A stretch of DNA of 64,000 bases from the NCBI RefSeq assembly GCF_009828925.2, contig NZ_WUTY02000001.1, positions 1,394,492 through 1,458,491 of the forward strand, read 5' to 3'. Made by a program: the position numbers and the translations under genes. The notes below the pieces were generated by a model. It had not been told where the DNA came from and did no database searches. It saw only the letters and a program-made list of their open reading frames with translations. This document shows, piece by piece, positions 34,510 to 47,342 of this stretch (position 1 is its first letter; each line of letters begins with the position of its first letter). This stretch comes from Methylicorpusculum oleiharenae (GTDB lineage: Bacteria; Pseudomonadota; Gammaproteobacteria; Methylococcales; Methylomonadaceae).

Positions 34510-34540
34510 GGCTGGTGACAATTTTTGTCATCGGCCTTTT
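34510..34540 (+). terminator. Attenuator between rplL and rpoB
   Basis: A 12-bp stem (two G-T wobbles, no mismatch; arms 34510-34521 and 34525-34536) with a 3-nt loop is followed by TTTT. It lies where E. coli has its partial terminator that lowers RNA polymerase synthesis relative to L7/L12. Confidence 0.75.
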
Positions 34541-34599
34541 ACTGCTTCATGAAAATGATCCCAGTAATTAATTCCTGATGAAATAGGTACGGAAGCAAT

Positions 34600-37500
34600 A
34601 TGGCCTACTCTTTTACCGAAAAAAAGCGCATTCGTAATAACTTTGGAAAAAGTACTGAAGTACTTGAAGTTCCCTATCTTTTAGCGACCCAAATTAATTC
34701 GTATTCCAGTTTCTTACAATCCGGTCTGAACTCTGAAAAAAGGTTAAGTATTGGTTTGCATGCTGCATTTAAAAGCGTGTTTCCAATCGAAAGCCACTCA
34801 GGTTATGCAGTACTCGAGTATGTGAAATACAGATTGGGAGAGCCAACTTTTGATGTGAGGGAATGCCAACAAAGGGGCGCTACCTTTGCTGCGCCTTTGA
34901 GAGTGTTGGTGCGTCTTGTCATATACGATAAAGAAGCTCCAGCCAATGCAAAAGTTGTAAAAGATATAAGAGAACAAGAAGTCTACATGGGTGAGTTACC
35001 GCTCATGACAGACAACGGAACGTTTGTCATTAATGGTACAGAGCGAGTTATCGTTTCTCAGCTTCATCGCTCGCCAGGTGTGTTTTTTGATCATGACAAA
35101 GGTAAAACCCATTCATCAGGCAAGCTGTTGTTTAATGCCAGAGTCATTCCCTACAGAGGGTCCTGGCTTGATTTCGAATTTGATCACAAAGATTGTGTTT
35201 TCGTCAGAATTGACAGGCGCAGAAAAATACCTGCCACGATTTTACTGAGAGCGCTAGGTTACGATAACGAAGAAATGATCAAGATTTTCTTTGAAACTAA
35301 CCGATTTACACTTTCAGCGGATAAATGCCTGTTTCATCTTATTCCCGAGCGCTTGAGAGGGGAAATTGCAGCCTTTGACTTTAAATTAAATGACAAAGTG
35401 TTGATTGAGGAAGGCCGTAGAATCACTGCCAAGCATATTCGTCAGTTAAATGAAATTGGTATGTCTGAAATTGAGGTGCCTAGAGGGTACCTTCATGGAA
35501 AAATTTTAAGCCATAACTTGATCAATAAATCAACGGGTGAAATCGTTGCAAATGTCAATGACGAATTGACAGAAGATTTGTTACAAAAAATCATTGATAG
35601 TGGTGTTGAGGAGATCAATACCTTGTATGTCAATGATTTGGACAGAGGTCCGTATATTTCTAATGCGATGAAAGTGGATACCACTAATAATCAATTAGAA
35701 GCGTTGGTTGAAATCTACCGAATGATGCGCCCTGGTGAACCGCCTACCAAGGAGTCAGCAGAAAATCTATTCCAAAATCTTTTCTTTACTGAGGAAAGAT
35801 ATGATTTGTCCAGTGTCGGTCGTATGAAATTCAATCGCCGTTTGGGACGTCATGAAGTTCTCGGGACCAGCACTCTTAGCAAAGAAGACATCATTGATGT
35901 ACTGAAAGAGTTGATCAGCATCAGAAACGGAAACGGTGTTGTTGATGATATTGATCACTTGGGTAATAGACGCGTTAGATCTGTCGGTGAAATGATAGAG
36001 AATCAGTTCCGCGTTGGTCTGGTAAGAGTCGAAAGAGCCGTCAAGGAAAGATTGACATTGGCGGATTCAGAAGGATTGATGCCTCAAGAAATTATCAATG
36101 CAAAACCTGTTTCCGCTGCTGTCAAAGAGTTTTTCGGTTCTAGCCAATTGTCCCAGTTCATGGATCAGAACAACCCATTATCGCAAGTGACGCATAAACG
36201 CCGTGTGTCAGCTTTAGGGCCGGGTGGTCTGGCTAGAGAGCGCGCAGGTTTCGAAGTTAGAGACGTTCACACAACCCATTATGGCCGCGTTTGTCCTATT
36301 GAAACACCTGAAGGTCCAAATATTGGTTTGATCAACTCTCTATCTGTTTATGCCAGAACCAATGAGTATGGTTTCCTAGAAACGCCTTACCGGAAGGTTG
36401 TAGATGGAAAAGTGACGGATCAGGTCGATTACTTATCCGCTATTGAAGAAGGCGAATATGTTATTGCTCAGGCAAGTGTCGGTGTAGATGAGAATGGCAA
36501 GTTGATTGAAGGGCTTGTTTCGTGCCGGTATAAAGACGAATTTACATTGGCAATGTCTGATACTGTTCAATATATGGACGTATCATCAAAACAAATTGTT
36601 TCGGTTGCTGCGTCAATCATTCCTTTTCTTGAGCACGATGACGCTAACCGCGCATTGATGGGATCAAACATGCAGCGTCAGGCTGTACCAACATTGAGAG
36701 CTGAAAAGCCTCTAGTCGGTACAGGTATGGAGCGAACTGTTGCGAAGGATTCGGGGGTTTGTGTGGTTGCGACTCGCGGCGGTAGCGTTGAAGCCGTTGA
36801 TGCGGCAAGAATCGTGGTCCGCGTGAATGATGCAGAAACAGAGGCGGGTGAACCCGGGGTTGACATTTACAATCTCACCAAGTACACCCGGTCCAACCAA
36901 AATACCTGTATTAACCAAAAGCCACTGGTAAGGCCGGGCGATATCATTAATAAAGGTGATATCTTGGCAGATGGCCCCTCGACAGATATGGGTGAATTGG
37001 CCTTAGGTCAGAATATGCTTGTGGCGTTCATGCCATGGAACGGATATAACTTTGAAGATTCAATTCTGGTCTCAGAGCGGGTGGTTAAGGAAGATCGCTT
37101 TACCACTATCCATATCGAAGAAAAAACCTGTGTGGCTAGAGATACCAAACATAATCCTGAAGAAATAACCGCAGATATTCCTAATGTCAGCGAAGAAGCT
37201 TTATCCAAGCTTGATGAATCAGGCATCGTTTATGTTGGTGCAGAAGTTAAGGGTGGTGATATTTTAGTTGGAAAAGTAACGCCTAAAGGGGAAACCCAGC
37301 TGACGCCAGAGGAAAAGCTTCTACGGGCCATTTTTGGTGAAAAAGCGGCCGATGTTAAAGATACCTCATTGCGCGTTCCTAATGGTGTAGAAGGCACTGT
37401 CATTGACGTTCAGGTATTCACAAGAGACGGCGTTAAGAAGGATAAACGTGCTTTAGAAATCGAAGAAAATGAAATTAAACGTTATAGAAAAGATCTTGAT

Positions 37501-38676
37501 GATCAACTGAAGATCGTAGAGCAGGACATTTATTCACGTGTAGCTAAAATGCTGGTGGGTAAAAAGATTGAGTCAGGCCCTGGAAAAATAAGTTCAGGGG
37601 AAACGATTACACAAGATACCCTTGATCAATTGAAACAGTCTCAGTGGTTGCTGTTTAAACTGGATGATGAAAATATAAATTTGCAGCTCGAAGCTATTGC
37701 TGAGCAAATTGAACAACGAAGAAAGGATTTCGAGGCTAAATTTGAGATCAAGCGTAAAAAAATCACTATGGGTGATGATTTGGCGCCTGGTGTTTTAAAG
37801 ATGGTAAAAGTTTATTTGGCAGTTAAACGACGTATCCAGCCAGGTGATAAAATGGCCGGAAGACACGGTAACAAAGGGGTTATATCAATGATAAGGCCCA
37901 TAGAAGACATGCCATATACGGCTGACGGCAATCCGGTTGATATCGTTTTAAATCCATTGGGTGTACCCTCCCGGATGAACGTAGGACAAGTGCTTGAGAC
38001 ACACTTAGGCTGGGGCGCGAAAGGATTGGGTTTGAAAATAGGGAAAATGCTCGAAGCTCAAGCTCAGGCTGCAGAAATCAAAGCATTTCTTGAAAAAATC
38101 TATAACAGCAGCGGGCGTAAAGAAAGCCTGGATGAATTCAACGAAGTTGAAATTCTCGAGTTGGCCAAGAATCTTGTTGGTGGCGTTCCGATGGCAAGTC
38201 CTGTTTTTGACGGGGCGACTGAAGAAGAAATTAAAACAATGTTACGTTTAGCCGATCTTCCTGAACATGGTCAGACTGTGCTTTATGACGGGTTGACAGG
38301 CGAGCCTTTCGAAAGAGAAGTAACTGTAGGTTACATGTACATGTTAAAACTCAATCACTTGGTTGATGACAAGATGCATGCTCGCTCAACAGGACCTTAC
38401 AGTCTTGTTACTCAGCAGCCATTGGGCGGAAAAGCCCAGTTTGGTGGGCAAAGGTTTGGCGAGATGGAGGTGTGGGCATTGGAAGCATACGGTGCAGCCT
38501 ATACGTTACAAGAAATGTTGACTGTGAAATCGGATGATGTAACAGGCCGTACTCGAATGTACAAAAATATTGTGGATGGTGATCATAAAATGGAGCCCGG
38601 TATGCCGGAGTCCTTTAACGTATTGATAAAAGAGATACGTTCACTGGGTGTCAATATTGAATTAGAGAGTGATTGA
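34600..38676 (+). CDS. rpoB: DNA-directed RNA polymerase subunit beta
   Basis: A 1358-residue beta subunit. [16 protein letters not shown] is the family start. The rifampicin region [16 protein letters not shown] followed by [14 protein letters not shown] carries the susceptible residues at the positions known from E. coli. The active-site and flap regions ([28 protein letters not shown]) and the C-terminal clamp segment [20 protein letters not shown] are intact. Length is near E. coli's (1342). It is co-transcribed with rpoC after a 71-nt gap. Confidence 0.99.
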   Translation: MAYSFTEKKRIRNNFGKSTEVLEVPYLLATQINSYSSFLQSGLNSEKRLSIGLHAAFKSVFPIESHSGYAVLEYVKYRLGEPTFDVRECQQRGATFAAPLRVLVRLVIYDKEAPANAKVVKDIREQEVYMGELPLMTDNGTFVINGTERVIVSQLHRSPGVFFDHDKGKTHSSGKLLFNARVIPYRGSWLDFEFDHKDCVFVRIDRRRKIPATILLRALGYDNEEMIKIFFETNRFTLSADKCLFHLIPERLRGEIAAFDFKLNDKVLIEEGRRITAKHIRQLNEIGMSEIEVPRGYLHGKILSHNLINKSTGEIVANVNDELTEDLLQKIIDSGVEEINTLYVNDLDRGPYISNAMKVDTTNNQLEALVEIYRMMRPGEPPTKESAENLFQNLFFTEERYDLSSVGRMKFNRRLGRHEVLGTSTLSKEDIIDVLKELISIRNGNGVVDDIDHLGNRRVRSVGEMIENQFRVGLVRVERAVKERLTLADSEGLMPQEIINAKPVSAAVKEFFGSSQLSQFMDQNNPLSQVTHKRRVSALGPGGLARERAGFEVRDVHTTHYGRVCPIETPEGPNIGLINSLSVYARTNEYGFLETPYRKVVDGKVTDQVDYLSAIEEGEYVIAQASVGVDENGKLIEGLVSCRYKDEFTLAMSDTVQYMDVSSKQIVSVAASIIPFLEHDDANRALMGSNMQRQAVPTLRAEKPLVGTGMERTVAKDSGVCVVATRGGSVEAVDAARIVVRVNDAETEAGEPGVDIYNLTKYTRSNQNTCINQKPLVRPGDIINKGDILADGPSTDMGELALGQNMLVAFMPWNGYNFEDSILVSERVVKEDRFTTIHIEEKTCVARDTKHNPEEITADIPNVSEEALSKLDESGIVYVGAEVKGGDILVGKVTPKGETQLTPEEKLLRAIFGEKAADVKDTSLRVPNGVEGTVIDVQVFTRDGVKKDKRALEIEENEIKRYRKDLDDQLKIVEQDIYSRVAKMLVGKKIESGPGKISSGETITQDTLDQLKQSQWLLFKLDDENINLQLEAIAEQIEQRRKDFEAKFEIKRKKITMGDDLAPGVLKMVKVYLAVKRRIQPGDKMAGRHGNKGVISMIRPIEDMPYTADGNPVDIVLNPLGVPSRMNVGQVLETHLGWGAKGLGLKIGKMLEAQAQAAEIKAFLEKIYNSSGRKESLDEFNEVEILELAKNLVGGVPMASPVFDGATEEEIKTMLRLADLPEHGQTVLYDGLTGEPFEREVTVGYMYMLKLNHLVDDKMHARSTGPYSLVTQQPLGGKAQFGGQRFGEMEVWALEAYGAAYTLQEMLTVKSDDVTGRTRMYKNIVDGDHKMEPGMPESFNVLIKEIRSLGVNIELESD

Positions 38677-38747
38677 TTGTTTGCATTATCGCTTTACAGT
38701 TTCTTGCTCTTAGCATTTGCTAAATTGTATTTAAAGAGGACTAGCTC

Positions 38748-41700
38748 TTGAAAGATTTAATGAATTTTCTTAAACGTCAAGGTCGTACTGAAGACTTTGA
38801 TGCCATACGAATCGGTTTAGCATCTCCCGATATGATCCGTTCATGGTCTTACGGTGAAGTAAAAAAACCGGAGACAATAAATTATCGTACGTTCAAGCCC
38901 GAGAGAGACGGCTTATTCTGTGCAAAAATATTCGGGCCTGTCAGCGATTACGAGTGCTTGTGCGGAAAGTATAAGCGTCTCAAACACCGTGGTGTGATTT
39001 GTGAAAAATGTGGAGTGGAAGTCACTCTGTCAAAAGTGCGCAGGGAAAGAATGGGGCATATTGAACTTGCAAGCCCCGTTGCACACATTTGGTTTCTAAA
39101 GTCACTGCCATCAAGAATTGCGTTACTGCTCGATATGACGCTGCGTGAGATTGAACGCGTTCTTTATTTTGAGTCTTTTGTTGTCCTCGATGGAGGTACA
39201 ACTTCATTAAATAAAGGTCAATTGCTGACTGATGACGAATATTTGGATGCGGTTGAAAATCATGGTGATGATTTTGTCGCAAAAATGGGTGCGGAAGCAG
39301 TCTATGAGCTCTTGAAGAGTATTGATTTAAAAATGGAGATTACCCGTCTTCGTGAAGATATACTCGGCACAAATTCTGAGACAAAAATTAAAAAATATTC
39401 AAAACGACTGAAGCTGATGGAGTCGTTAGTGGCTTCAAAAAATCATCCTGAATGGATGATAATGCAGGTTCTTCCTGTGCTTCCGCCAGAATTAAGGCCT
39501 TTAGTGCCTTTGGATGGCGGGCGCTTTGCTACGTCAGATCTAAATGATTTGTATCGTAGAGTGATTAACAGGAATAACCGGCTTAACCGGTTATTAGATC
39601 TAAATGCGCCTGACATTATTGTAAGAAATGAAAAGCGGATGTTGCAGGAATCCGTTGATGCGTTATTGGACAATGGCCGTCGCGGCAGAGCAATAACAGG
39701 CACCAATAGAAGACCTTTAAAATCATTGGCAGACATGATTAAAGGGAAGCAGGGGCGCTTCAGACAAAACCTGTTAGGCAAGCGGGTCGATTATTCGGGC
39801 CGTTCTGTCATTGTGGTGGGTCCTACTCTTCGTCTCCACCAGTGCGGTTTACCAAAGAAAATGGCTTTGGAGTTATTTAAGCCGTTTATCTTTAGCAAGC
39901 TGCAACTTCGCGGGCTGGCTACAACTATAAAAGCCGCCAAGAAAATGGTGGAGCGTGAGGGCACGGAAGTATGGGATATTCTGGAAGAAGTTATTCGCGA
40001 GCATCCTATTCTCCTGAATAGAGCGCCAACGCTTCACCGGTTGGGTATACAAGCATTTGAGCCCATCCTGATTGAAGGCAAAGCGATTCAATTGCACCCA
40101 CTGGTATGTAGCGCATTTAATGCCGACTTTGACGGCGACCAAATGGCGGTTCATATTCCTTTGTCTATCGAGGCTCAGCTCGAGGCAAGGACATTAATGA
40201 TGGCGACTAATAATATTCTCTCGCCGGCAAACGGTGAGCCCATTATTAATCCATCCCAAGACGTTGTTCTTGGTTTGTATTACATCAGCAGAGAGAAGAT
40301 TAATGCCAGAGGTGAAAAGAGTATTTTTGCTTCTACAGCCGAAATACATAAGGCCATTGAATGCAAGTCAGTTGAATTGCAGGCAAAGATTAATTTAAGA
40401 ATTACTGAAAAGCTGATTTCGGATGATGGCGAAACGGTTTCAAAGACCTATAGAGTGGATACAACTGTAGGTCGTGGTCTCATATGGGAAATTATCCCCG
40501 AAGGAGTGCCTTATTCGGTAATCAACTGCGATATGACCAAAAAGAATATATCCAAGTTGATCAATTATTGCTACCGACATTTGGGTATCAAGGAGACAGT
40601 CATACTGGCTGATCAACTGATGTACCTGGGATTCCGATACGCCACAATTTCAGGTGTCTCCTTTGGTATTGAAGATATGGCAATTCCAGCCAAAAAAGTC
40701 GATATCATTAAAATGGCTGAAGCCGAAGTTAATGAGATTCAGAACCAATATTCATCAGGTCTGGTTACAGACGGTGAGCGATACAACAAGGTTGTTGATA
40801 TTTGGTCGCATGCCAATGATCAGGTTGCCAAGGTGATGATGGAAGGGCTGGGTGAAGATGAGGTAATTGATTCAAAAGGAAATAAACTGAAACAAAAATC
40901 CTTCAACTCAATTTTCATGATGGCAGAGTCCGGCGCTAGGGGTTCAGCAGCGCAAATCCGTCAATTAGCAGGGATGCGAGGTTTGATGGCAAAGCCTGAT
41001 GGCTCAATTATTGAGACACCCATTACAGCTAACTTTCGTGAAGGTCTAGACGTACTGCAATATTTCATATCAACGCACGGTGCTCGTAAAGGTTTGGCTG
41101 ATACGGCTTTAAAAACTGCTAACTCAGGTTACCTGACAAGACGTTTGGTCGATGTGGCACAGGATCTGGTGATTACCGGAGAAGACTGTGGTACAAATCA
41201 AGGATTGATGATGATGCCGATCATTGAGGGCGGTGATGTTGTTGAGCCATTGTCTGAGCGAGTATTGGGCCGGGTTATCATAAGTGACGTGAAAGATGCT
41301 GCTGGCGAAAATGTAGTGGTCAAGGGCGGTACCTTACTTGATGAGCATTGGGTGTCAGTCTTGGAGGAAAACAGTATTGATCAGGTTTATGTCCGGTCAA
41401 TCATTACCTGTGAGAATCGCTTTGGCGTCTGTGCGTCTTGTTACGGTCGCGATTTGGCTCGCGGGCATGTGGTCAACATCGGTGAGGCAGTAGGTGTTAT
41501 TGCGGCGCAATCCATCGGTGAACCGGGCACCCAGTTAACCATGCGTACTTTCCATATCGGTGGTGCAGCATCACGTTCGGCAGCCATAAGCAACGTCCAG
41601 GTTAAATCGGCTGGAACAGTCAAGTTGAGTAACTTAAAAACAGTAACCAATAGAGAAGGCAATCTGGTTGCGGTCTCCCGATCAGGCGAAGTTGGCGTTG

Positions 41701-42965
41701 TCGACGATTATGGGCGTGAACGTGAGCGATACAAAATACCTTACGGCTCGGTATTATCTGTGCAGGAAGGTAGTAAAGTAAACGCAGGTCAAATAATTGT
41801 AAATTGGGATCCACATACTCACCCTGTTATTACAGAAGTAGAGGGTATTGTAATTCTGAATGATTTTGTTGATGGTGTAACTGTACAACAACAATCAGAT
41901 GAAATTACCGGTCTAAGTTCTTTAGTCGTAATCGACCCAAAACAAAGAGGCAGTGCTGGTAAAGAACTGAGGCCGATGGTCAAGTTACTGGCTGAATCGG
42001 GAGAGTCAATTAATATTCCCGGAACCGATATACCTGCTCAGTATTTTTTGCCAACCGGAGCGATTGCGGGTATTAAAGACGGAGAAAAGGTCAGGGTGGG
42101 CGATGTATTAGCAAGAATCCCTCAGGAATCAAGTAAAACACGGGACATTACCGGGGGTCTTCCTCGCGTTGCCGATTTATTCGAAGCAAGAAAAACGAAG
42201 GATCCTGCAATTCTTGCCGAGACAAGTGGCACTATATCGTTTGGAAAAGAGACAAAAGGTAAGCAAAGGGTTGTCATAACAGACTCAACCGGCGAGCAGT
42301 TTGAAACTTTGATTCCAAAGTGGAGGCATATAACGGTTTTCGAAGGGGAATATGTTGAAAAAGGTGAAACAATTGCAGAAGGCGAGTTAACTCCGCATGA
42401 CATCCTGAGATTGAGGGGAGTCGAAGAGCTTGCTAACTATTTGGTCAAAGAAATACAGGATGTATACAGATTACAGGGTGTAAAAATCAATGATAAGCAT
42501 ATTGAAGCCATTATTCGTCAAATGCTTAGAAAAGTTGAGATATTGTCTTCCGGTGATACAGACTTCTTGAAAGGCGATCAGGTTGAGCGTTCATTAGTAA
42601 GAGAAGTAAACGAAAAGATGGAAACGGAAGGCAAAATTCCGGCAACGATTGAACCCATTCTTTTGGGAATAACAAAAGCTTCGTTAGCTACCGAGTCATT
42701 CATATCAGCAGCTTCTTTCCAGGAGACAACTCGCGTTCTGACTGACGCAGCAGTTAGAGGTTTGAGTGACGGATTGCATGGACTAAAAGAAAATGTAATC
42801 GTAGGTCGGTTAATCCCGGCTGGAACAGGTTTGGCTTATCATGAGCTAAGGCATGCGCGAAGACAAACCGCATTAAACGAGCCTTCTATTGAAAGTGAAT
42901 CAATGTCCTCTGTAGATACAGATGAAGTAGAAGAGGCGCTTAAACAAGCGTTAAATACTGAATAG
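38748..42965 (+). CDS. rpoC: DNA-directed RNA polymerase subunit beta'
   Basis: A 1405-residue beta' subunit. The N-terminal zinc finger is [19 protein letters not shown]; the catalytic Mg2+ loop [12 protein letters not shown] lies near residue 460; the trigger loop region [13 protein letters not shown]-like segment ([19 protein letters not shown]) is intact; the second zinc site has [13 protein letters not shown]. It starts at TTG 38748 ([12 protein letters not shown]) with AGAGGA upstream; the alternative ATG at 38760 would remove four conserved residues. It is followed by the str-operon leader. Confidence 0.98.
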   Translation: MKDLMNFLKRQGRTEDFDAIRIGLASPDMIRSWSYGEVKKPETINYRTFKPERDGLFCAKIFGPVSDYECLCGKYKRLKHRGVICEKCGVEVTLSKVRRERMGHIELASPVAHIWFLKSLPSRIALLLDMTLREIERVLYFESFVVLDGGTTSLNKGQLLTDDEYLDAVENHGDDFVAKMGAEAVYELLKSIDLKMEITRLREDILGTNSETKIKKYSKRLKLMESLVASKNHPEWMIMQVLPVLPPELRPLVPLDGGRFATSDLNDLYRRVINRNNRLNRLLDLNAPDIIVRNEKRMLQESVDALLDNGRRGRAITGTNRRPLKSLADMIKGKQGRFRQNLLGKRVDYSGRSVIVVGPTLRLHQCGLPKKMALELFKPFIFSKLQLRGLATTIKAAKKMVEREGTEVWDILEEVIREHPILLNRAPTLHRLGIQAFEPILIEGKAIQLHPLVCSAFNADFDGDQMAVHIPLSIEAQLEARTLMMATNNILSPANGEPIINPSQDVVLGLYYISREKINARGEKSIFASTAEIHKAIECKSVELQAKINLRITEKLISDDGETVSKTYRVDTTVGRGLIWEIIPEGVPYSVINCDMTKKNISKLINYCYRHLGIKETVILADQLMYLGFRYATISGVSFGIEDMAIPAKKVDIIKMAEAEVNEIQNQYSSGLVTDGERYNKVVDIWSHANDQVAKVMMEGLGEDEVIDSKGNKLKQKSFNSIFMMAESGARGSAAQIRQLAGMRGLMAKPDGSIIETPITANFREGLDVLQYFISTHGARKGLADTALKTANSGYLTRRLVDVAQDLVITGEDCGTNQGLMMMPIIEGGDVVEPLSERVLGRVIISDVKDAAGENVVVKGGTLLDEHWVSVLEENSIDQVYVRSIITCENRFGVCASCYGRDLARGHVVNIGEAVGVIAAQSIGEPGTQLTMRTFHIGGAASRSAAISNVQVKSAGTVKLSNLKTVTNREGNLVAVSRSGEVGVVDDYGRERERYKIPYGSVLSVQEGSKVNAGQIIVNWDPHTHPVITEVEGIVILNDFVDGVTVQQQSDEITGLSSLVVIDPKQRGSAGKELRPMVKLLAESGESINIPGTDIPAQYFLPTGAIAGIKDGEKVRVGDVLARIPQESSKTRDITGGLPRVADLFEARKTKDPAILAETSGTISFGKETKGKQRVVITDSTGEQFETLIPKWRHITVFEGEYVEKGETIAEGELTPHDILRLRGVEELANYLVKEIQDVYRLQGVKINDKHIEAIIRQMLRKVEILSSGDTDFLKGDQVERSLVREVNEKMETEGKIPATIEPILLGITKASLATESFISAASFQETTRVLTDAAVRGLSDGLHGLKENVIVGRLIPAGTGLAYHELRHARRQTALNEPSIESESMSSVDTDEVEEALKQALNTE

Positions 42966-42987
42966 AAAGCATTTTTATTAAATTGGC

Positions 42988-43019
42988 TTGACCTGATAAA
43001 AGTTAGGCGTTACTATAAT
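42988..43019 (+). promoter_or_regulatory. Putative str-operon promoter
   Basis: -35 TTGACC (42988-42993) with two overlapping -10 choices: TACTAT at 17-nt spacing (43011-43016) or perfect TATAAT at 20-nt spacing (43014-43019). It lies after the rpoC stop and upstream of the hairpin at 43065. Confidence 0.5.
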
Positions 43020-43064
43020 TGGCTCGAATGAGCTAACATGATAAATCAGGTTTAAGCATCATGG

Positions 43065-43103
43065 CCGCTGCGCATAGATTTATGCTCAGCGGTTATTTTT
43101 ATT
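43065..43103 (+). terminator. Strong hairpin with T-rich tail ahead of rpsL
   Basis: CCGCTG-c-GCATA and TATGC-t-CAGCGG pair with a single mismatch around a 4-nt loop, followed by TTATTTTTATT. It can terminate rpoBC transcripts. Because a promoter-like sequence lies upstream of it, it may also be the attenuator of the str-operon leader. Confidence 0.75.
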
Positions 43104-43140
43104 GCTAAACAGGTAAATTAAATATTGGAGTGTCAAAGTT

Positions 43141-43515
43141 ATGGCCACGATCAACCAATTGGTTCGTAAGCCGCGTGCTAGAAAAATAGAAAAAAGCAAT
43201 GTGCCGGCATTAGAGGCGTGTCCGCAAAGAAGAGGTGTATGTACCAGGGTATATACTACTACTCCTAAAAAGCCAAATTCCGCATTGCGGAAGGTTGCAC
43301 GGGTACGGCTTACAAACGGATCTGAAGTAAGTAGCTATATCGGCGGTGAAGGGCATAATCTTCAAGAGCATTCGGTTGTCCTGATAAGGGGTGGTCGGGT
43401 AAAGGACTTGCCTGGTGTGCGTTATCACGTAGTGCGTGGTAGTCTGGATACTTCAGGTGTCAAAAATAGAAAATGTGGTCGTTCTAAATATGGAACAAAG
43501 AGACCTAAAGCCTAA
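43141..43515 (+). CDS. rpsL: 30S ribosomal protein S12
   Basis: A 124-residue decoding-centre protein. [35 protein letters not shown] and [18 protein letters not shown] are conserved; the lysines altered in streptomycin-resistant mutants (TPKKPNS and GRVKDLPG) have the sensitive form. It is the first gene of the str-S10-spc-alpha block. Confidence 0.99.
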   Translation: MATINQLVRKPRARKIEKSNVPALEACPQRRGVCTRVYTTTPKKPNSALRKVARVRLTNGSEVSSYIGGEGHNLQEHSVVLIRGGRVKDLPGVRYHVVRGSLDTSGVKNRKCGRSKYGTKRPKA

Positions 43516-43533
43516 TGTCGGTTGGTGAATTGA

Positions 43534-44004
43534 ATGTCTAGAAGAAGAGTTGCAGCAAAAAGAGATGTCATACCGGATCCTAAATTTGGCAGTGTCATGC
43601 TGTCCAAGTTTATGAATATGGTTATGGTTAGCGGCAAAAAGTCCGTGGCGGAAAGCATTGTTTACGGTGCTTTGGATGTCATTGAGACAAAAGGTCATGC
43701 AGAGCCCTTGGAAGTATTGACCAAAGCTTTGGAAAATGTTCAGCCTCGCGTTGAGGTGAAATCAAGGCGCGTAGGTGGTGCTACATATCAGGTTCCAGTT
43801 GAAGTGCGTTCTTCCCGTCGTTCGGCTTTGGCTATGAGATGGTTAATAGATGCAGCAAGAAAAAGAAACGAAAAAAATATGCCGGCAAAATTAGCGGGTG
43901 AATTGCTGGATGCTTTTGAGAATAGAGGTGCTGCAGCAAAGAAGAGAGAAGAAACGCATAGAATGGCCGATGCCAACAAGGCATTCTCACATTATCGTTG
44001 GTAA
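43534..44004 (+). CDS. rpsG: 30S ribosomal protein S7
   Basis: A 156-residue S7, which nucleates the 30S head. [20 protein letters not shown] and [20 protein letters not shown] are conserved. In E. coli S7 represses the str operon at the rpsL-rpsG gap; here that gap is only 18 nt, shorter than the E. coli target, so the control may differ. Confidence 0.98.
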   Translation: MSRRRVAAKRDVIPDPKFGSVMLSKFMNMVMVSGKKSVAESIVYGALDVIETKGHAEPLEVLTKALENVQPRVEVKSRRVGGATYQVPVEVRSSRRSALAMRWLIDAARKRNEKNMPAKLAGELLDAFENRGAAAKKREETHRMADANKAFSHYRW

Positions 44005-44026
44005 TGAAATAAAATAAGGTTCGCAG

Positions 44027-46123
44027 GTGTCCCGAATAACCCCTATAAGTCGTTATCGTAATATTGGAATAATGGCTCATATAGACGCTGGAAAGACAAC
44101 AACAACCGAGCGAATTCTATTTTACACAGGTGTTTCACACAAGATAGGTGAAGTACACGACGGTGCGGCAACCATGGATTGGATGGCGCAAGAGCAGGAA
44201 AGAGGCATAACTATTACTTCTGCGGCAACCACTTGTTTCTGGAGTGGGATGTCCAAGCAGTTCCATGTGCATCGAATAAACATAATAGATACGCCGGGTC
44301 ATGTAGATTTCACGATAGAAGTAGAAAGATCGCTGAGAGTATTAGATGGTGCCTGTGCGGTATTTTGTGCTGTAGGCGGAGTAGAGCCGCAATCAGAAAC
44401 AGTGTGGCGGCAGGCAAATAAATATCATGTTCCGCGATTGGCTTTCATCAATAAAATGGACAGATCGGGTGCTGACTTTTTGCGTGTGGTTAAGCAAATC
44501 CAGGATCGTTTAGGAAGCAAAGCTGTTCCGTTGCAGTTGCCTATTGGCGCTGAAGAAAACTTCGAAGGAATTGTCGATCTTATTAAGATGAAGGCAATTT
44601 ATTGGGATGATTCTACAAAAGGTGTTGAATTTAAGGAAAAAGAGATACCAGTAGGAATGGAATGCCTTTGTAAAGAATGGCGCGAACATCTGGTTGAATC
44701 TGCTGCTGAAGCAAATGATGAATTAATGGACAAGTATTTAAACGAAGGAACGTTAGAAGATGAAGAGATTAAGCTAGGTATAAGAGTACGAACACTTAGA
44801 AATGAAGTGGTGCCCACGTTATGTGGTTCTGCTTTTAAAAACAAGGGCGTTCAAGCCATGCTGGATGCGGTGATTGAATACATGCCATCGCCTGGGGATG
44901 TGAAGCCAATAAGTGGTTTGGTGGATGATGGGGATTCGGAAGAAGTAAGAAATGCAGATGATGCGGAACCTTTTGCAGCGCTAGCTTTTAAAATTGCAAC
45001 AGATCCTTTTGTCGGTACATTGACTTTTTTCAGAGTTTACTCCGGTGTTTTAAATTCGGGTGATGCAGTTTACAACGCTACAAAAATGAAAAAAGAACGC
45101 ATTGGGCGTCTTGTTCAAATGCATGCAAACTCCAGGGAAGAAATAAAGCAAGTGCAGGCTGGCGATATTGCGGCTGCAATAGGCTTAAAGGATGTTACTA
45201 CCGGCGATACACTTTGCGACCTGAAGTCAATTATCGTTTTAGAGAAGATGGATTTTCCTGAGCCGGTCATTTCAGTCGCGGTTGAACCAAGAACTAAAGC
45301 GGATCAGGAAAAGATGGGTGTCGCCTTAAGTAAGCTCGCCCAAGAAGACCCGTCTTTTAGGGTGAATACAGATTCAGAGTCTGGTCAAATAATTATTGCC
45401 GGGATGGGTGAGCTGCATCTTGAGATTATAGTCGACAGGATGAAAAGGGAATTCGGTGTGGAGGCTAACGTAGGTGCTCCCCAGGTTGCTTACAGAGAAA
45501 CGATCAGGAAGACGGTCGAGCAGGAAGGGAAATTTATAAGGCAGTCTGGAGGAAAAGGCCAATATGGACATGTTTGGTTAAGAATAGAACCTAAAGAACC
45601 AGGCACAGGTTATGAATTTGTCAATGAAGTTGTGGGTGGTGTTGTTCCTAAGGAATATATACCAGCAGTTGACAAAGGTATACAAGAGCAGTTGGAAAAT
45701 GGAGTTTTAGCCGGTTACCCTGTTGTTGATGTCAAAGTTAGTTTAACCGATGGCTCTTATCATGATGTCGACTCGAGTGAGATGGCTTTCAGAATTGCTG
45801 GATCAATTGGATTCAAAGAAGGCGCTAAAAAAGCTAATCCGGTATTGCTAGAGCCGATTATGAAAGTTGAAGTGATGACACCGGAGGATTACATGGGAGA
45901 TGTGGTCGGTGATATCAATAGAAGGCGAGGTATAATTCATGGAATGGATGATACGCCATCTGGAAAACAAATAACGTGCGAAGTGCCGTTAGCGGAAATG
46001 TTTGGTTATGCGACTGATTTGCGTTCTGCAACACAGGGGCGTGCAACATATAGTATGCAATTTGAAAGATACGCAGAAGCACCAGCAAACGTTGCAGAAG
46101 CAATTATAAAAAAAGTTTCATAG
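44027..46123 (+). CDS. fusA: Elongation factor G
   Basis: A 698-residue translocase GTPase. G1 is [14 protein letters not shown]2 [15 protein letters not shown]3 DTPGHVDF, G4 NKMD; domains II-V follow. It moves tRNA-mRNA through the ribosome and recycles ribosomes with RRF. It starts with GTG at 44027 after AAGGTTCGCAG. The order rpsG-fusA-tuf is typical. Confidence 0.98.
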   Translation: MSRITPISRYRNIGIMAHIDAGKTTTTERILFYTGVSHKIGEVHDGAATMDWMAQEQERGITITSAATTCFWSGMSKQFHVHRINIIDTPGHVDFTIEVERSLRVLDGACAVFCAVGGVEPQSETVWRQANKYHVPRLAFINKMDRSGADFLRVVKQIQDRLGSKAVPLQLPIGAEENFEGIVDLIKMKAIYWDDSTKGVEFKEKEIPVGMECLCKEWREHLVESAAEANDELMDKYLNEGTLEDEEIKLGIRVRTLRNEVVPTLCGSAFKNKGVQAMLDAVIEYMPSPGDVKPISGLVDDGDSEEVRNADDAEPFAALAFKIATDPFVGTLTFFRVYSGVLNSGDAVYNATKMKKERIGRLVQMHANSREEIKQVQAGDIAAAIGLKDVTTGDTLCDLKSIIVLEKMDFPEPVISVAVEPRTKADQEKMGVALSKLAQEDPSFRVNTDSESGQIIIAGMGELHLEIIVDRMKREFGVEANVGAPQVAYRETIRKTVEQEGKFIRQSGGKGQYGHVWLRIEPKEPGTGYEFVNEVVGGVVPKEYIPAVDKGIQEQLENGVLAGYPVVDVKVSLTDGSYHDVDSSEMAFRIAGSIGFKEGAKKANPVLLEPIMKVEVMTPEDYMGDVVGDINRRRGIIHGMDDTPSGKQITCEVPLAEMFGYATDLRSATQGRATYSMQFERYAEAPANVAEAIIKKVS

Positions 46124-46146
46124 TGAATAAACACAGGTATTGACTC

Positions 46147-47337
46147 ATGTCCAAAGAAAAATTTGAACGTAAAAAACCCCATGTAAACGTAGGAACCATT
46201 GGTCACGTCGATCATGGCAAGACGACCTTAACGGCGGCATTGACGAAAGTCATGGCGGATTTGCGTGGAGGCACCTTCAAAGCCTACGATCAGATTGATA
46301 ATGCACCTGAAGAGCGTGAACGGGGTATTACCATTGCGACAGCACACGTCGAATACGAATCAGAAGCACGTCATTATGCACACGTAGATTGCCCAGGACA
46401 TGCTGACTATGTCAAAAACATGATTACCGGTGCTGCGCAGATGGATGGCGCGATTCTGGTCTGTTCAGCAGCTGATGGTCCAATGCCTCAAACCAGAGAG
46501 CATATCTTGTTGGCCAGACAGGTAGGTGTGCCCTACATCGTGGTTTATCTCAATAAAGCCGACATGGTTGACGATGCCGAGTTGGTTGAGCTGGTTGAGA
46601 TGGAAGTCAGAGAGCTGTTGGATATGTACGAATTTCCAGGAGACGATACACCGTTGATCGTCGGTTCAGCCTTGAAAGCCTTGGAAGGCGATACCAGTGA
46701 AATCGGCATTCCTTCAATAATCAAATTGGTAGAGGCCTTAGATACTTACATACCCGAGCCAGAACGCGCAATCGATCAGCCGTTCCTGATGCCAATCGAA
46801 GACGTATTTTCTATTTCAGGCCGCGGAACCGTGGTTACCGGCAGAATAGAGCGCGGAATCATCAAAGTAGGTCAAGAAATAGAAATCGTAGGTATTAGAC
46901 CTACCACGACAACGACCTGTACCGGTGTTGAAATGTTCCGCAAATTGCTGGATCAAGGTCAAGCAGGCGACAACGTGGGGGTGTTATTAAGAGGCACGAA
47001 AAGAGACGATGTAGAGCGTGGTCAAGTATTGGCACATAAAAACACCATCAAGCCGCACTCGCATTTCAATTCAGAAATCTACGTATTATCGAAAGATGAA
47101 GGAGGACGTCATACGCCCTTCTTTAACGGTTACCGTCCGCAGTTCTATTTCAGAACCACCGACGTAACTGGCGCAGTGCAGTTACCAGAAGGTGTAGAAA
47201 TGGTAATGCCCGGCGATAATATCACCGTAGAAATCAAACTAATAGCACCGATCGCTATGGAAGATGGATTGCGTTTTGCAATTCGTGAAGGTGGACGCAC
47301 AGTGGGTGCGGGTGTCGTTGCTTCAATCATTGAGTAA
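46147..47337 (+). CDS. tuf: Elongation factor Tu, copy 2
   Basis: A 396-residue EF-Tu at the str position (tufA). The protein is identical to copy 1 at 29892. At the nucleotide level the only difference I see in the coding region is ATT for ATC in the last isoleucine codon before GAG-TAA. Flanking DNA is unrelated, so identity starts at the ATG and stops at the end of the gene. It runs into rpsJ with a 5-nt gap. Confidence 0.98.
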   Translation: MSKEKFERKKPHVNVGTIGHVDHGKTTLTAALTKVMADLRGGTFKAYDQIDNAPEERERGITIATAHVEYESEARHYAHVDCPGHADYVKNMITGAAQMDGAILVCSAADGPMPQTREHILLARQVGVPYIVVYLNKADMVDDAELVELVEMEVRELLDMYEFPGDDTPLIVGSALKALEGDTSEIGIPSIIKLVEALDTYIPEPERAIDQPFLMPIEDVFSISGRGTVVTGRIERGIIKVGQEIEIVGIRPTTTTTCTGVEMFRKLLDQGQAGDNVGVLLRGTKRDDVERGQVLAHKNTIKPHSHFNSEIYVLSKDEGGRHTPFFNGYRPQFYFRTTDVTGAVQLPEGVEMVMPGDNITVEIKLIAPIAMEDGLRFAIREGGRTVGAGVVASIIE

Positions 47338-47342
47338 ACAGA

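Noticed and set aside
36100-36300. Rifampicin-resistance substitutions in rpoB
   Set aside because: The region [16 protein letters not shown] and following residues carry the susceptible amino acids at the main resistance positions.
29892-47337. tuf duplication as evidence of recent horizontal transfer
   Set aside because: Two tuf genes at these positions are ancestral in gammaproteobacteria; gene conversion explains the identity.
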